Origin: Enoplolaimus lenunculus
Taxonomy: Eukaryota > Nematoda > Enoplea > Enoplida > Thoracostomopsidae
NCBI GenBank assembly: GCA_030248215.1
Contig: JASANG010001737.1
Location: forward strand, 423,501 to 487,500
Reading direction: 5' to 3'
Length of the DNA stretch: 64,000 bases
In this document: piece by piece, positions 31,874 to 44,170 of the stretch
How positions within the stretch are numbered: the stretch's first letter is position 1
Layout of the letters: each line of letters opens with the position of its first letter
Translations under genes and position numbers: made by a program
Notes under the pieces: model-generated
Told to the model about the DNA's origin: nothing
Databases searched by the model: none
The model's input: only the letters and a program-made list of their open reading frames with translations

Positions 31874-32598
31874 TGAAAAGTACTTCCAGGAGTAACAAAA
31901 ATCGGAATACGCGGTCGAACAGATACGACGTCGCGCTCCATTTGGTGTGCAAATTCATCTGTCGTACCAGCAGTTGCCCACTGACCGACACCCTAATCTG
32001 TGATCGAAATTTCGCATTTCGGGGCCTCGGGTTTTGACTACTGGAATATACACCGATTTCGATCGCGAGGCGGGCGCATACGTATTGCGTATCCCGAGGG
32101 ATAACACAATACGCAACACACACACCAACGCGAGAAGTTTATGCGACTATATTGCTCAACTGTGCGACAAGCAACCGTTTCAAGTTGCGGCAACAGGAAC
32201 AGTCGACTTTATGGCATTTTATTGCTACGTGAATTTGAAAAGTACTTCCAGGAGTAACAAAAATCGGAATACGCGGTCGAACAGATACGACGTCGCGCTC
32301 CATTTGGTGTGCAAATTCATCTGTCGTACCAGCAGTTGCCCACTGACCGACACCCTAATCTGTGATCGAAATTTCGCATTTCGGGGCCTCGGGTTTTGAC
32401 TACTGGAATATACACCGATTTCGATCGCGAGGCGGGCGCATACGTATTGCGTATCCCGAGGGATAACACAATACGCAACACACACACCAACGCGAGAAGT
32501 TTATGCGACTATATTGCTCAACTGTGCGACAAGCAACCGTTTCAAGTTGCGGCAACAGGAACAGTCGACTTTATGGCATTTTATTGCTACGTGAATTT
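31874..32598. repeat. Tandem duplication of 362 bp
   Basis: Units 31874-32235 and 32236-32597 appear identical by eye, from GAAAAGTACTTCCAGGAG to TGCTACGTGAATTT. A shorter older piece (ACAAAAATCGGAATACGCGG at about 31769) suggests a longer repeat history. Each unit is open for most of its length on both strands, and the plus frame of the second runs on to 32674. The translations show no family I recognise, so I do not call a gene. Confidence 0.9.
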
Positions 32599-32935
32599 CG
32601 GACACACACTCACACTGACAGATCTGCCGAGTGTAGGTAACGCACGAATGCGAATTACACTAGCGATCATGTAGGGAGGCGTCGACGACTCACACACACC
32701 GACATCACAGTGCTGTAGCGCTATTATTTACATTGCACGAATTTATAAAATATTACACACACCAGGCTTATTTCTATTAAAAGTAAAATGTATTCGAAAC
32801 GCGCAAATGTGGTACAGGCTACGATTCGGCAGGAGAAGGGGGCATTTTTATCAGCAGCAGTTGTTTTACCTGTAAGATAGAGAACGGTGCGTTGTTTGTC
32901 TTTGCAAACATTTCGCGAGTGGAAATATCCCGTCA

Positions 32936-33272
32936 ACGGTAGCCAAGTGGGGCCGAAGGGGGCTCACCCCACGGCAAAAGTTTGGCCCCTCTAAAAAATT
33001 TTCAACTTCGCTTTCAAGTCATTAAAACCCTTGAATTCCCCTTCTGAACATTTTTAGCCCCCTAGCAAGGTGGGCTGGCCAGTGGCGGATCCAGGATCTC
33101 AAAATGGGGGGGGGGGGCAAAATTTCACAGGTAATAAACTTACTTTTGACCCATACACAAACCACGAACTATTGTCACAAAATTGCTATAGAATTTTTGT
33201 CGAGATGCTGTTGGGGGGGCACGGCCGGGGTGGCCCCCCATGGATCCGCCATTGGGGCTGGCAACAGGCCTG
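32936..33272. mobile_element. MITE with TGTAGCCA-type ends, copy 3, split by another MITE
   Basis: Left end CGGTAGCCAAGTGGGGCC, right end GGCTGGCAACAGGCCTG, with AAAAAATTTTCAACTTCGC inside. It is interrupted near its right end by the element at 33080-33254. Confidence 0.7.
33080..33254. mobile_element. CAGTGGCGGATCC-type MITE, short form
   Basis: Tips CAGTGGCGGATCCAGG and CATGGATCCGCCATTG are flanked by a perfect 8-bp repeat GGGCTGGC (33072-33079 and 33255-33262). The 175-bp body (ATTTTTGTCGAGATGCTGTT) is the unexpanded form of the elements at 16604 and 34138. Confidence 0.93.
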
Positions 33273-33580
33273 TGCGTATGCCCCACCAGCTTAATCAAGA
33301 TCCATAAACAAGCCACTGTACTGAATTTCATAACATCGATATTTCTTAAATTTTTTCAAAATCAATAAGAAGCTGGGGGCACTACACTAGTAACACCCCG
33401 TAAAGCTTGGTTTGTAAAATTGCTCTGCTTCTCGCTTCATAAGTCTGACTCAGCTCTACACACACATCCACACACTGCTGCACATAGCGTGTACGTGTAC
33501 ACATTACATGTTAAAAGTAAACAAAACAATATGTGTGTAGTTATACTGTAGCTTATATCACTTTTTGGACAGTTTCCATA

Positions 33581-33653
33581 GGCTGTGTGGTGTAGTGGTT
33601 ATCACGTCTGCTTTACACGCAGAAGGTCGCAAGTTCGAGCCTTGCCACAGTCA
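33581..33653 (+). tRNA. tRNA-Val(UAC)
   Basis: A full cloverleaf is seen: acceptor GGCTGTG pairs with CACAGTC (one G-T), D-arm GTGTAGTGGTTATCAC, anticodon arm TCTGC-TTTACAC-GCAGA with anticodon TAC, T-arm GCAAG-TTCGAGC-CTTGC, discriminator A, no intron. A- and B-boxes are good. A run of five T follows within four bases, a pol III stop. The body closely resembles metazoan tRNA-Val. Confidence 0.95.
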
Positions 33654-33655
33654 AC

Positions 33656-33770
33656 CTTTTTCTTAACTGTAAAAAGCTATAACTTTTAAGTTAACTTTTT
33701 CTTAACTGTAAAAAGCTATAACTTTTAAGTTAACTTTTTCATAACTGTAAAAAGCTATAACTTTTAAAGC
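33656..33770. repeat. 39-bp tandem repeat, three units, after tRNA-Val
   Basis: CTTTTTCTTAACTGTAAAAA recurs at 33656 and 33695, and with one change at 33734. Each unit carries the T-run, so the tRNA gene has three successive pol III terminators. Confidence 0.95.
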
Positions 33771-33784
33771 GGAGCCGTTACTAA

Positions 33785-33925
33785 CGGTTGAACTTCGGGC
33801 CCGTCCCGTGGAAAACTTTGGGCTCCCCTAGAAAGTTTTCAACCTTTTACTTGTAACGCATTGAAAACTGTTGAACGCCCCTCCTGAAAAATTTTAGCCC
33901 TCCCCAGAAAGGTGAGCTGGCTACA
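33785..33925. mobile_element. MITE with TGTAGCCA-type ends, copy 4
   Basis: CTAGAAAGTTTTCAACCTTT in the middle and GGTGAGCTGGCTACAGGCAT at the right; the left tip is worn. Confidence 0.6.
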
Positions 33926-34137
33926 GGCATGTTGAACTCCAGCTCGACGATATGCATAAAACTGTTTTATTAAATTCCCAGAGCCGACGCTACAACACCT
34001 TCTTACCCCGTACGAAGCCTTACTTAGAGTAACTCCGATACAAGGTTTTGATCACACATAAATTTAGAAAATTAGTCTAAATTAATTCAGACAATTTCAA
34101 TACCATCGGACGCACTAAAACTTCCAATCTGTGTAGG

Positions 34138-34517
34138 CAGTGGCGGATCCAGGATCTCAAAATTTGGGGGGGCAAAACTACACAGGTAATAAACTTATTT
34201 TTGACCCATACTGTAGCGACCCAAATAAGAGGGGGTCCCCATTTTGAGTCCCAATTAATAGGAGTCCGTATCCCTAATAAGAATCCGTAAGCGGGTAGAG
34301 TCCTTAAATTCTTGTTTAGAGTCCATAAATGTCTCTTATCCCTAATTGTAGCGCATAAATGACTCCAGGGCCAAGAAACTTTAAAGTGTGCTGATATTTT
34401 ATTGTGTATAAAACAGAGAAATAAACAGCGTAGAACAGCAATTGACACTATATAATTTTTGTCGAGATGCTGTTGGGGGGACACGGCCGGGGTGGCCCCC
34501 CCGTGGATCCGCCATTG
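34138..34517. mobile_element. CAGTGGCGGATCC-type MITE, long form
   Basis: Tips CAGTGGCGGATCCAGG and GTGGATCCGCCATTG with a perfect 8-bp flank TGTGTAGG (34130-34137 and 34518-34525). A GTAGTGACCC-type element (34205-34430) sits inside, at the same place as in the copy at 16604. Confidence 0.93.
34205..34430. mobile_element. GTAGTGACCC-type MITE remnant, copy 3
   Basis: Left tip CTGTAGCGACCCAAATAAGA, then phrases inverse to those at 17300-17515 (GAGTCCGTATCCCTAATAAG). Only one family tip is present. Confidence 0.75.
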
Positions 34518-34928
34518 TGTGTAGGAGTACCCAAAATATATTTGACTAAAAATATATAAATGTTTTTTCTTGAATTCAACCTTGGTGAATGACACGGGGG
34601 GGTCTGTGAACAAAAAGATTCCCGATGGGTCTCATAAGACTCGAACAAAAGAGATTCCCCATTTTAAAGTCCTCCAATCAATAGGAGTTAGTATCCGTCA
34701 CCAAGAGCCTTTAGTGGATAGAGGCCATAAGTCCTAGAGTAGAGTCCATGAAAAATCTAAAGCAGAAGAATGGCCTCTCTAGACAACCAGCATACACTTT
34801 GTTCAGAAAAAAATTAACGTACATGACAATCAACAGAATTGAATTCCTTTACAGATATTGTTCGAAGCCAGAGAAAAATATAACCTCTATAGGACCGCGA
34901 AGAATGTGAGCAAATAGAATAACATATC

Positions 34929-35464
34929 AGGGTGCAACCGGAGTTGAAAAATACCTGAGCCGGAGGTCACCGAAACTTGCCGAAGCCGAGGCTGAATTAG
35001 GTTGTAAAAATGATGGTTAATTTTAGCCAATATCTGCAATATTTTGTTAATTTGTTTTGTTTTTACGCTAATTTTCTTCGAAATTTCGGAAATTGGTTCC
35101 TGAAAATTGTTAAAAATACGCGCTAACAGATAAATTTTGCGAATTATGCAAAATTTTACTACCGAAATTGCCGGAACCTCCGACAAACATTCGACCAGAG
35201 GCGGATGCAGACCTCCGGTTCTACGCTCACATATATCGTTAATGCCATTCAAAAAGCATAGTTTTCGATTTAACAGTACCATGTTATCAGTGTAAATACT
35301 ATTTTTCACTCATACGCAAAAACTGTTTAAAAATTCAAGTTTTTCTACATTATTTGGGTTCAGTTTAAAACCTTAGGCGGGCAAATATTACAAATTTTTT
35401 CCCCGCGGGCATACCCGCGCCAAAATTTTCTTACCCGTACACGCGGGTAGCGCGCAGCTCTGAT
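34929..35464. mobile_element. Linked pair of elements related to 8218-9078
   Basis: Begins CAGGGTGCAACCGGAG, has CTCCGGTTCTACG near 35215, then GCCATTCAAAAAGC and TTTTTCACTCATACG, and ends GCGCGCAGCTCTG. Order and spacing follow the pair at 8218-9078, with deletions. Confidence 0.55.
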
Positions 35465-35720
35465 TTAAACCGTTTACTGATGAACTTCCGAGAGGGTAAA
35501 CATTTTTTACTGAGTAAATTTCTAGCGGTGTATTTTTCCTCCTGCAAGTGTTGTGTTCATATAAAAGCTCCTTCGAAATGAAACAGCATAGTAATTTATT
35601 TTAATACATAAATTCACGGCACACACAGCGAAGGTAAATAATACCTTAAGAAGATTAAGACACATCTAAAATATTTAACCTTGTGAATGAGGACCACATA
35701 TATAGATGAAACTCGGCCCA

Positions 35721-36064
35721 AGTATTGAATAGGGCCTAAACTGTAGTATAAGGATATTCCTAAGCCTAAGCGTATTACGATGAGCTTATACGTAAGCCTA
35801 AGCATAAGGATGAGCCTATACCTATTAAGCCTAAGCGTAAGGATGAGCCTATACCTAAGCCGGCCCATGATACTTCAAGGGGCGTTCGGTTTCTGGTGGG
35901 CCTATAAAAGAGTAGGTTTAGATTTTAGATTATATTTTTTGCTTAAGCTTAGGCTTAGGAACTCAATTTTGCAACGCTTAGGCGAAACCTAAGCGTAAGG
36001 ATGAGCTTATACCTAAGCAAAAAAGTTAGTCCAAAAACGTTCCGGCCCTGTTCTACACATGGGC
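35721..36064. mobile_element. Two TTAGGC-type hAT-like MITEs, one inside the other
   Basis: The outer tips are GGCCCAAGTATTGAATAGGG and GGCCCTGTTCTACACATGGGCC. A second set of tips (GGCCCATGATACTTCAAGG, then GGTGGGCC) begins at 35863. The phrase CCTAAGCGTAAGGATGAGC occurs three times. Confidence 0.7.
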
Positions 36065-36065
36065 C

Positions 36066-37514
36066 TGTGGCAGTGTCTCAATCTGACACCTATCTATCCT
36101 CGATTCGATTGCCATTTATATTGTGCCTAAATACTAATTGTGACGCACAATTGATTTAGTTTTAATACATCCTCTGGCCTCCATTAATACGATCCCGTTA
36201 GCTTTACAAAATATAATAGTCAACACCATTCTCAGCGCTTCATCGTGTTTTGAAACGCTTACTTTTACTGTTCCTTGAAAAGTAACTAAGCGAAATATAC
36301 CTGGAGGAAAGTAAATCTTTAAAAAATACCCTTCAATTCAAAGTATAAAACTTTAAAACAATGCCAACCAATTTTCTAACCAACGTTCGCAACAAAGAAC
36401 AACGAACAAGATATTAGCAGGAAATAAATAATCTTTGCAATACTATCATATTAGCAATCAACAACAGACATAACAGACGCTTAGATGTTTGATTCAATAT
36501 GATACTAACGTACCCACGTTAACACATAATTGGCTCGTTACTCACAAACGGTTACGCCCATTGTTTCTGGCTATTTTATTACAGGCTGGTGTCGTCCGAC
36601 ATCAATGCGACTTCAGTTTGAACAACGCCGTGTCTGAACAACGCCACATACAAATCTGAACTAACAATTGTTGACTTGCAACACCGTGTGGAGCCAAACA
36701 AGTATAGCGCTCAACACAGCAAAATAAATTTCACAATTTGGCGTACCATGCTCCAGGTTCAGTGATATGAATACTGCAAAAATACACGAAATCCAACTCA
36801 ATTCATTCAATTTCTACTTGACACCAAAATAAAAACAGGTCTTGTAATTGCTAACCAATCTATCACACAAATCCAAGCTTAATAGATAATGACTAAATAT
36901 GAATGATTGTAAACAATAACAAAATCTGCACTCAGGTAAGGATAAATTCAATCACTGATAATAACACATTGGCATTTTAGTGAAAAACACACACAACACC
37001 AAGACACATTAAACTAAAGCTAGCGACAGATGTAATAAAGAAAATCGGTCGATTGGGGGCCGGCAACAGTTTCCTAAGATACATTTTAATGGAAATCACT
37101 TTTCTAACGTAATTAATCACCATTTTTAAACGAGTCTTACAATTGTGATTGCTTAATAAATTAATACTCTAACTAGAATTTTTTGGCACCACGCATATAT
37201 TATGCGTATTGTTCTCCTTAAGTGAAAAAGGTAAACATCCCGTTCAAACACAATGATATGACTGTAATCGTCGTCACTTACAAATATATCACACTATATA
37301 CTTTGGGGAGTTTTTTAATTTACGAAAACACCTGTATGATACCCGATTTTAACCGAAGAGCCTACCTAAATCTGCAAGTTTACCACTGTCGCTGTCATGC
37401 TACGTAAAGCAACAAGGAAAATTGAAAAAAATATGTTCATGAGCGCCAGTAAACGATCAGTGTATATTTCTGACTTCGACTCAACAAAATGTTCCGAAAA
37501 CTTTCGGCTTACAG
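36066..37514. other. Intergenic stretch, no gene seen
   Basis: AT-rich DNA without recognisable repeats or coding features. The part nearest 37514 should hold the CCDC47 3-prime untranslated region, but no clear AATAAA can be tied to it. Confidence 0.45.
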
Positions 37515-40500
37515 CTACATAGCTTTAATTTTAAGTTGTTTCATCTTTGGTTGTTTGCGTTTCGCCTCTCGCTTTAATTCTTGTTTCTGAAAATCACTAA
37601 TCAGTTAAAAATATAAACATTTCAATCTAAACTATTAAAGTAAGTTCCGGTATCTGTATCATGTTCTGCCAAGATAGGAATTCACATCCCCTACCCATTA
37701 GATACAAGCCCGCAGCCGGTCAATATACTGTTACAGAGGTCAAAAACCCTCGAGTGATTGAATATGCGGGCATATCCTATGATTTACACAAACAGAGCAC
37801 AAAAAGTTTTTTAGGGAGGGTCAAATTCTCTTGAAGATGTTTGATCACCCTAACCTCCAGCGTCTCTAGCTACGGTTCAGATGACATACCAACGCTAGGG
37901 ACATGCGGACTTATCCTACAATTTACACAAACAGAACAAAAATTTTCTACGGAGGGGCAAATTTTTTCACGAGGGTACTTGAGCCATCTGGTCGCCTGAT
38001 CTCTCTAGCAGCAGTCCCGCTCGATCATCTAGCAATGCTATGGAAACAAACTAACCTCAAGCCGACGTTGCTTTTCCGGGTCTTCTTCGCTCATCATTCG
38101 CTCTTTGCGTTCGCGTATTTTTTCTTCTTTACGCGCTTGTGCCGCTTCTTGGCGAGCCGCGTGCGTTGTCTTCAAAAACGATTCTTCGACGCGGAGACGG
38201 TTCTTGTCGGCTTTCAGTTTAGCCTAATATAAAAAACATCATCTAAAATGGTTCAAAGTGTCAAAACCAACATAGCATATTTTAAAACCCAATGTAGTTC
38301 AATTCAACATCTACGCCGTAATATAACCAAAACAAAAGTTTTCAAAACTCCTGGATTTGCCTGCGAGCTTTCTACTGTATTTTGAACTGATTACACAAGC
38401 GTTTGCCGATGTTTGTCAAAAAATATTCCTAGTAGTGTATTTTCTTCTCGAGTCAACTGCAGTTCAGGCAACATGTTAACACTAATAGTCTGCTAATTAA
38501 ACCTAAGCCTAATCGTAAGCCTTAATTCCGAAGTCTTTCAATAGGTAGGCACCAATATTAATTAGGGCCGCAGATTATATAGCAACAACATATTTATCTC
38601 TAGTGTACTCCTAGAGGATGAAGACGCCACATATTCAAAATAACTTTCACCAACCTCTCTCGATAATCTAAACCGTTTCGTTTTATCGATCAGATGGAAC
38701 ACAAAATGTAATAGAGGCTTCATTGACTCGACATGTTTCTCAGAGCACATATTCTTGCCGGGTACTGAAACAAGGCTGTTGAATAATACAAACTATAATG
38801 TTCGCGTGGTCTCTAATTTATGTGATAAAATTCTGAATTGTGAAGTTTACTGGAATTAACAATCAGTTTGCCAGGGTGCAAAATGGAACTACGGCTTTGG
38901 TTACAATTCCGATTCAAAACCGTTTCCGATTGCAATTGTAAGTATTTTGCTGTTTTGTTGCTATCCTATGCTTCTTAAATACTGATTGTATTAAATTGTG
39001 AATAACATGTGATCCTTGTAAAATATAAGCAACACAGAACATTCTGAAACAAACACAGCGCACTTCCAAATTATATAAGGCTCGCAATGTAAGTAGTATG
39101 TGGTTTGAATACTTATAGTTCTGATTCCGATATAAAGTCAGGTGTGCTGAAGATAAAACCAGACACAACTACAATGCTTACTTACTATTGAATCCAAAAA
39201 TCATAACACGCTGAGCTTCAGGAAGTTTCTGAGTTTCACTTCTGAAATGATCAAGAAACAAAACTACAATTTATCCTCATTACTCGTAATTAGACACGTC
39301 AACACGCACAGGTCTCAACAATAAAAAATTGAAAATCCCTAAGATGAGCAAAGCAACCTGTAAAAAGTCTTTTGTCCAATACATATATGTTGTTTCGCGT
39401 CAAGAACACAATGGCATGTACAATCATGTGAATGCGACATTAGTATGCTGTACGAAAGATGAACTGAAACAATTGTGATATTGAAAATTTACGTATCCTC
39501 AGTCGCGTACTCATAGTCTTGCGGACGCGGTCCAGTGTATTGATCAGAGATATGAATATAATCGATGCATTCTTCAAATTTCGTTAGCGTCGCAATGATC
39601 TGAAAGAAGATATAATTATTCAGTCACTTCACATTAATTTACCACTAATGTGGTGTGCTGTCTACCTTGTCTACCTCCTGTAAGGCCGCGTTAAACTAAT
39701 AATGGCCACAATTTTCCATATTTAACCAAATCACAAGGCCCATTCAGGTACAACTGCTATGTTCTTATTAAATCTAAAAATACGAAACCTTTATTATAGC
39801 TGCTTGCTTAATACTTCCATTCGTTCTCACTGATTTATGATTAGGTTTTGTAGGTGTGTAGAGCAGCGTGTGCTATTCTTAAAAGTTTACCAAAGGAATT
39901 CTATGACCGATGTGATAGGTTTCAATCTCAACATCCCTATCAATCCAAATCAAAATATAAAATTAATTAATTAAACTTTAGTTACCTTTGGATCTAAAAT
40001 CGCAGCCGTAGCTTCGCCTAACTCAGATAAAACAATCAATGATGATGGCAGCCCCATATACTCTGATACCTTCCGTCCAGAACAATAATGATACTAAAAT
40101 ATGCATTATTAATACGAGTTAGTCAGAGTTCAGCTGGAATTCCTGTTTCGCCGGAATTCGTGCTAAGATTCAATTCCTGTTCCTGTTACTGCGGTGAAAT
40201 CCGCAGAAACAGGAATTTTGACTCTTTTATGACAAATTGTGAAGAATGAGTGTAAAAAGAAAAAATTTACATCTCAAAAAATTTGCTGAAATTCAAGTTC
40301 TTTTCACAATTTGCGTTCACCTACAGATGCAGCATATTTTGAAGCATTTGACGCATGTTTTTGCATATAAAACTCATAAAACTGGCTAGTGAAAACCCAA
40401 AACAGTCAATGAACAACATATTATTTTGTTTTGAACTATTTTTAACTTGCAGTAATTCAGTGTTGCAGTAGATTCGCAATTTTAGTTCCACTTCTTATCT

Positions 40501-43500
40501 TAACTAAAATTCAAAAACTATTTTTTGAACGCAAGCTGCGGTTTTAAATAACTACCGAGACTTTAATCACCCGAAACAGAAAAATGGTATTAAAGTAAAT
40601 GGACAAAAAGTGCATTTTGATTACCAAATCGTTCATTTCTTTCGCCATTTTAGTAACCGATTTCTTCTTTCCCAAACAAAACACAAAACTGTCCATATCG
40701 TCGTTACTTAGATTTGCTCGAATAATCTGCAACAAAACACAAAGAGAAATGTGAAAAAATAAACTTTATGCCAACCAGTAGCGTTCCTAAGCCTAATCAA
40801 AATGACGCTTAACCCGTCGCACATACTCTACCCTTCTACGCTCATACCTAAATAAACTTACGTACCAGCTGATCATAGGACGGTTTCACAATTTTTCCTA
40901 ACGTCGACACTAAATCTTGTCGCTTGAGTAGTCGTAATTGAATAAGTATACTTTTGCAGGCGTGACGTCCGGAGCACCATGCACTGAAAATACTGTCAGA
41001 TTCTTTCATCAATACACCTTCAGACGGCGCGTCTTTGTCTCGACCATCATCGCCTGAAATAAGCAACGCGAAGCTCAATGCAAGAAAAAGCTGTAAATTC
41101 GGTGATCAACAAGAACAAAGCTAATGCAAACAAGACGCACTTTCGGCATTTAACTGTAAAAGTTGTGCTTTAAATTCAAAATTTATGTTAAAAATATCAT
41201 CCATATTAAAGTGTAATATAAAACAAAATTTCCGTGGTAAAACGATACGGATAGACAAAACAAACATTACCAACAACAAAAAAGTTTGCTTCCAATAAAT
41301 CTTTATTTGATTCAAACCATGCGGTGGCCAGTGATTGATTTTTCGATTTGCCAAAAATGTAATTCAACAAATAAATACCCAGTCCAAACAACATAATGAG
41401 CTCGACTTGAAAATTGAACCAATTATTGCGTAAATACGGCGGCACCTGAAACAATTAAAAACCATCTGGCTAAGCTTGAACATTTCGCGAATTTGGCTCA
41501 AACCACTGAACGGATATTATATACAATTTGTGTTTGGAAACGTGTTGTATGCGATTGTGCATTAAAAATGTCAGGCGCGGATACATCAAGATTTGTCTGA
41601 AGACGGGTCCAGATATTAAGTACATATTTCGAGCAGAGTATACTTAGTCACACTAGTTTTTTTGCTATAATTCGTCAAGCGATGTTTGCGGATGTGGAAA
41701 ATCAAGTCGCACCCTGGAAGCCTATGTAGTTCCACATTTTCTCCCTTGAAATATTTCTTCATTCGCCATATTTTCCCCGTCATAGCTTTTTTCAGCTATA
41801 TTTTCGGTTGCCACATTTTCCCATTTCCGCATAACTACCATACTCACCTTATATTTTCCGCTGCAATCTCACATGCAATTGCACTATGCGCATAGAAAAT
41901 ACTATTTTTTCGACATATTTTGAGTTTTCTAACTTTCACACAGCCAATAACTGTTGTTATCCACACAAGGGTATATTTGTCTATATTTCAAACAACATTG
42001 TTGAACAATTTCAAACAACATCGTCGCTCATAAGAACATTTCACTAAATTAGGGGCGCGGGTAGGCTTGGGCTGTCCCTCTACTGCACTGGTTCAAAACG
42101 AAACAAACCAAATCACCATAGCTTGAATAAACTGAAATGTGTATTATCCGAAAATTAATTACCATCAGGTGTTATATAATGGGTTCTGTCAATGTCATTG
42201 TTTTAAACGGAGTACTAAGAACTAAAATACATTAAAATATCCATCTGAGAATTGTTTAAGAAAGAAAAACTAAAAGCTGGGAAACTTAAAAACGCAAATG
42301 AAAAACTGTTAAATACCCATCTCTTTTCAAGATTCTAACCAACTAAAAATACGCCGACAGGCGAAGTATTTCAAAAAGAAAAATATGGCAGTCACACAGG
42401 GGAATACGGCAGGGGAAAATATGGCACGACACCTGCAATTCAGCCAATCTAAACTCGCAATGGAACTTTAGATTTCACAAGTCACACGAAAGAAAAGAAT
42501 TTGTTGGACAAGTTTTCAGGTATAACCGACTAAAGATCACGGTCTCTGTCTCGACACACCTCGGTATTTGGCTTGTCTCAGTCTCGCTTTAGTCTTGATA
42601 GGTTTCAAATCGAGACCCAAGAAAAGGAAATCAAGTTCATGTTTTTATGCTCAATGTTCACAACAAATGATATCTATTGCAATTTGTTGGTTTTTAGATA
42701 TAAATTTTTCGCTGTTTTAGCAATCATTGTTATTATATTACAATTAATTTTTTAAACTCATTATATACCTGGTTTCAGCAATATAGCGAAGGAATTTTTC
42801 GCAAAATCAAACACAAATGTTATAAAGACGACACATCAAGGTATAATTTTTTATCACTGTTTTGCGTTTCTAGAGTTTAGTGACTGTTGGTTTTTAATTT
42901 AATATTACAATTAGTGCTTCACCGATATGTTGTGACGAAACTAGTGTTCACTAATTGCTTATTTTACGTTTATAAAATATATATGTAACGTGTACCAGTT
43001 ATCGCACATAAATTACAACTAAGGTATACAAAAACGTACATCAGTAATTTTCAACTTCGGTTGCTGATCGCCTTTACCGTGTGTTGGACGTATCTGCTTT
43101 TCTCGTTCATAATTTTCAAACTCTTCATCGTCGCGAAAATTATCGAATTCATCCATGTCGTCCTAAAATACAGTATTTTTATTAAGTGACAGGTAATCTT
43201 CAAACTGCAAAAACGATTAACCATAAATTTTAAAGTTCCAATTCATAAATTTTACGCGCTATAATAAGATGTTACGTTTTTCAAAATCATGTCACTGATG
43301 TCGTTTAATTCAAATACTTTTGAGACCATATAGAACTAAATGAAAAACCTAGATTTATTTTGCATTGCTTAACTAGCCAGCTGTTGAATAAAACTTTCAA
43401 TATATGACGCCGAACTTTTAACCGCCAATTGGCGAATGACAGAAAAACTTTAGGCGTCAATTCGATACCTATTTTAGGTACCACGAAGCCTGGATTGACA

Positions 43501-44036
43501 AAAAAAGAAACACGACATTGAGTTCTGTTTTTGTACAGAAGAAACCAAAAACCCAGAAAGTTCATGCAAAACAAGAACGATACACACTTCAACCAAGCCA
43601 TCATCTTCATCGCTATCTATATCCATTTCGTGTTTTTTCGACCGCTGCGCGTCATAAGCACTTCGACGCTGATCTTCTATGTCGTCGTCTTTAAACAAAA
43701 AAACTACGATCATATAAATCATTGTAATGTCTCTATATATGAATTCGTTGATCTGTTACCTATGAAGCAAATCAAATATTTTCCTGTTGGCATAAAAAAT
43801 TACACACTTACCGCTTCTAGCAAACTCATCAACTGAATCGTCTTGTCGCTGTCGTTTTACGCCATCCCCAGCTTCATCTGAACGACTCGGTGTGGTATCA
43901 AGCGTTTCAAATTCGTCGTCAAACTCTTCAAATTCTGCGAACTCACTATCCGGAACATCGACCGAGTGATGGTGTATTGAACATAGCACACTTGACACTA
44001 GACTAAGCGCGAATAGCACCAACCAAATTGTTTCAT
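37515..44036 (-). CDS. CCDC47: CCDC47 (calumin), ER translocon-associated PAT-complex subunit
   Basis: Twelve exons in transcript order: 43812-44036, 43588-43688, 43040-43162, 41271-41445, 40866-41053, 40625-40726, 39986-40093, 39493-39599, 39186-39241, 38655-38764, 38056-38223 and 37515-37586. All phases join, giving about 511 visible residues (human 483). Seen: a hydrophobic leader ([17 protein letters not shown]), a long acidic lumenal region ([17 protein letters not shown]), one membrane segment [19 protein letters not shown], then [16 protein letters not shown] and [11 protein letters not shown], and a charged coiled coil ending [11 protein letters not shown], like human MKMKQIKVKAM. By family it works with Asterix (WDR83OS) to hold membrane proteins at the ER translocon and affects ER calcium. 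The first coding exon was not found: exon 43812-44036 begins in phase 1 and has no in-frame ATG. Two donors are GTTGGT and GTTAGT. Confidence 0.93.
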
Positions 44037-44170
44037 CTATAAGTTTAGATATATTTATTTAACAAAATTGGGTTCCAACAGGAATTAGAGAACTTGCCAA
44101 AAATGGCTTATGCGAACTTTCAGCTATTTCATCATCAAGCATTGCGAAAACACAATAGAAACAGTTTATT
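44037..44170. other. Presumed CCDC47 intron 1, start
   Basis: No in-frame ATG joins the first visible CCDC47 exon, so its first exon lies further right. A good minus-strand donor GTAAGTTG stands at 45010-45017, but the frame before it holds a stop (TAG), so I could not make it the first coding exon. Confidence 0.35.

Noticed and set aside
31874-32598. Possible paired long terminal repeats
   Set aside because: The copies are directly adjacent, with no internal domain, primer site or polypurine tract, so this is a tandem duplication.
37903-38232. Plus-strand open frame of 109 codons
   Set aside because: It is antisense to the conserved coiled-coil exon of CCDC47.
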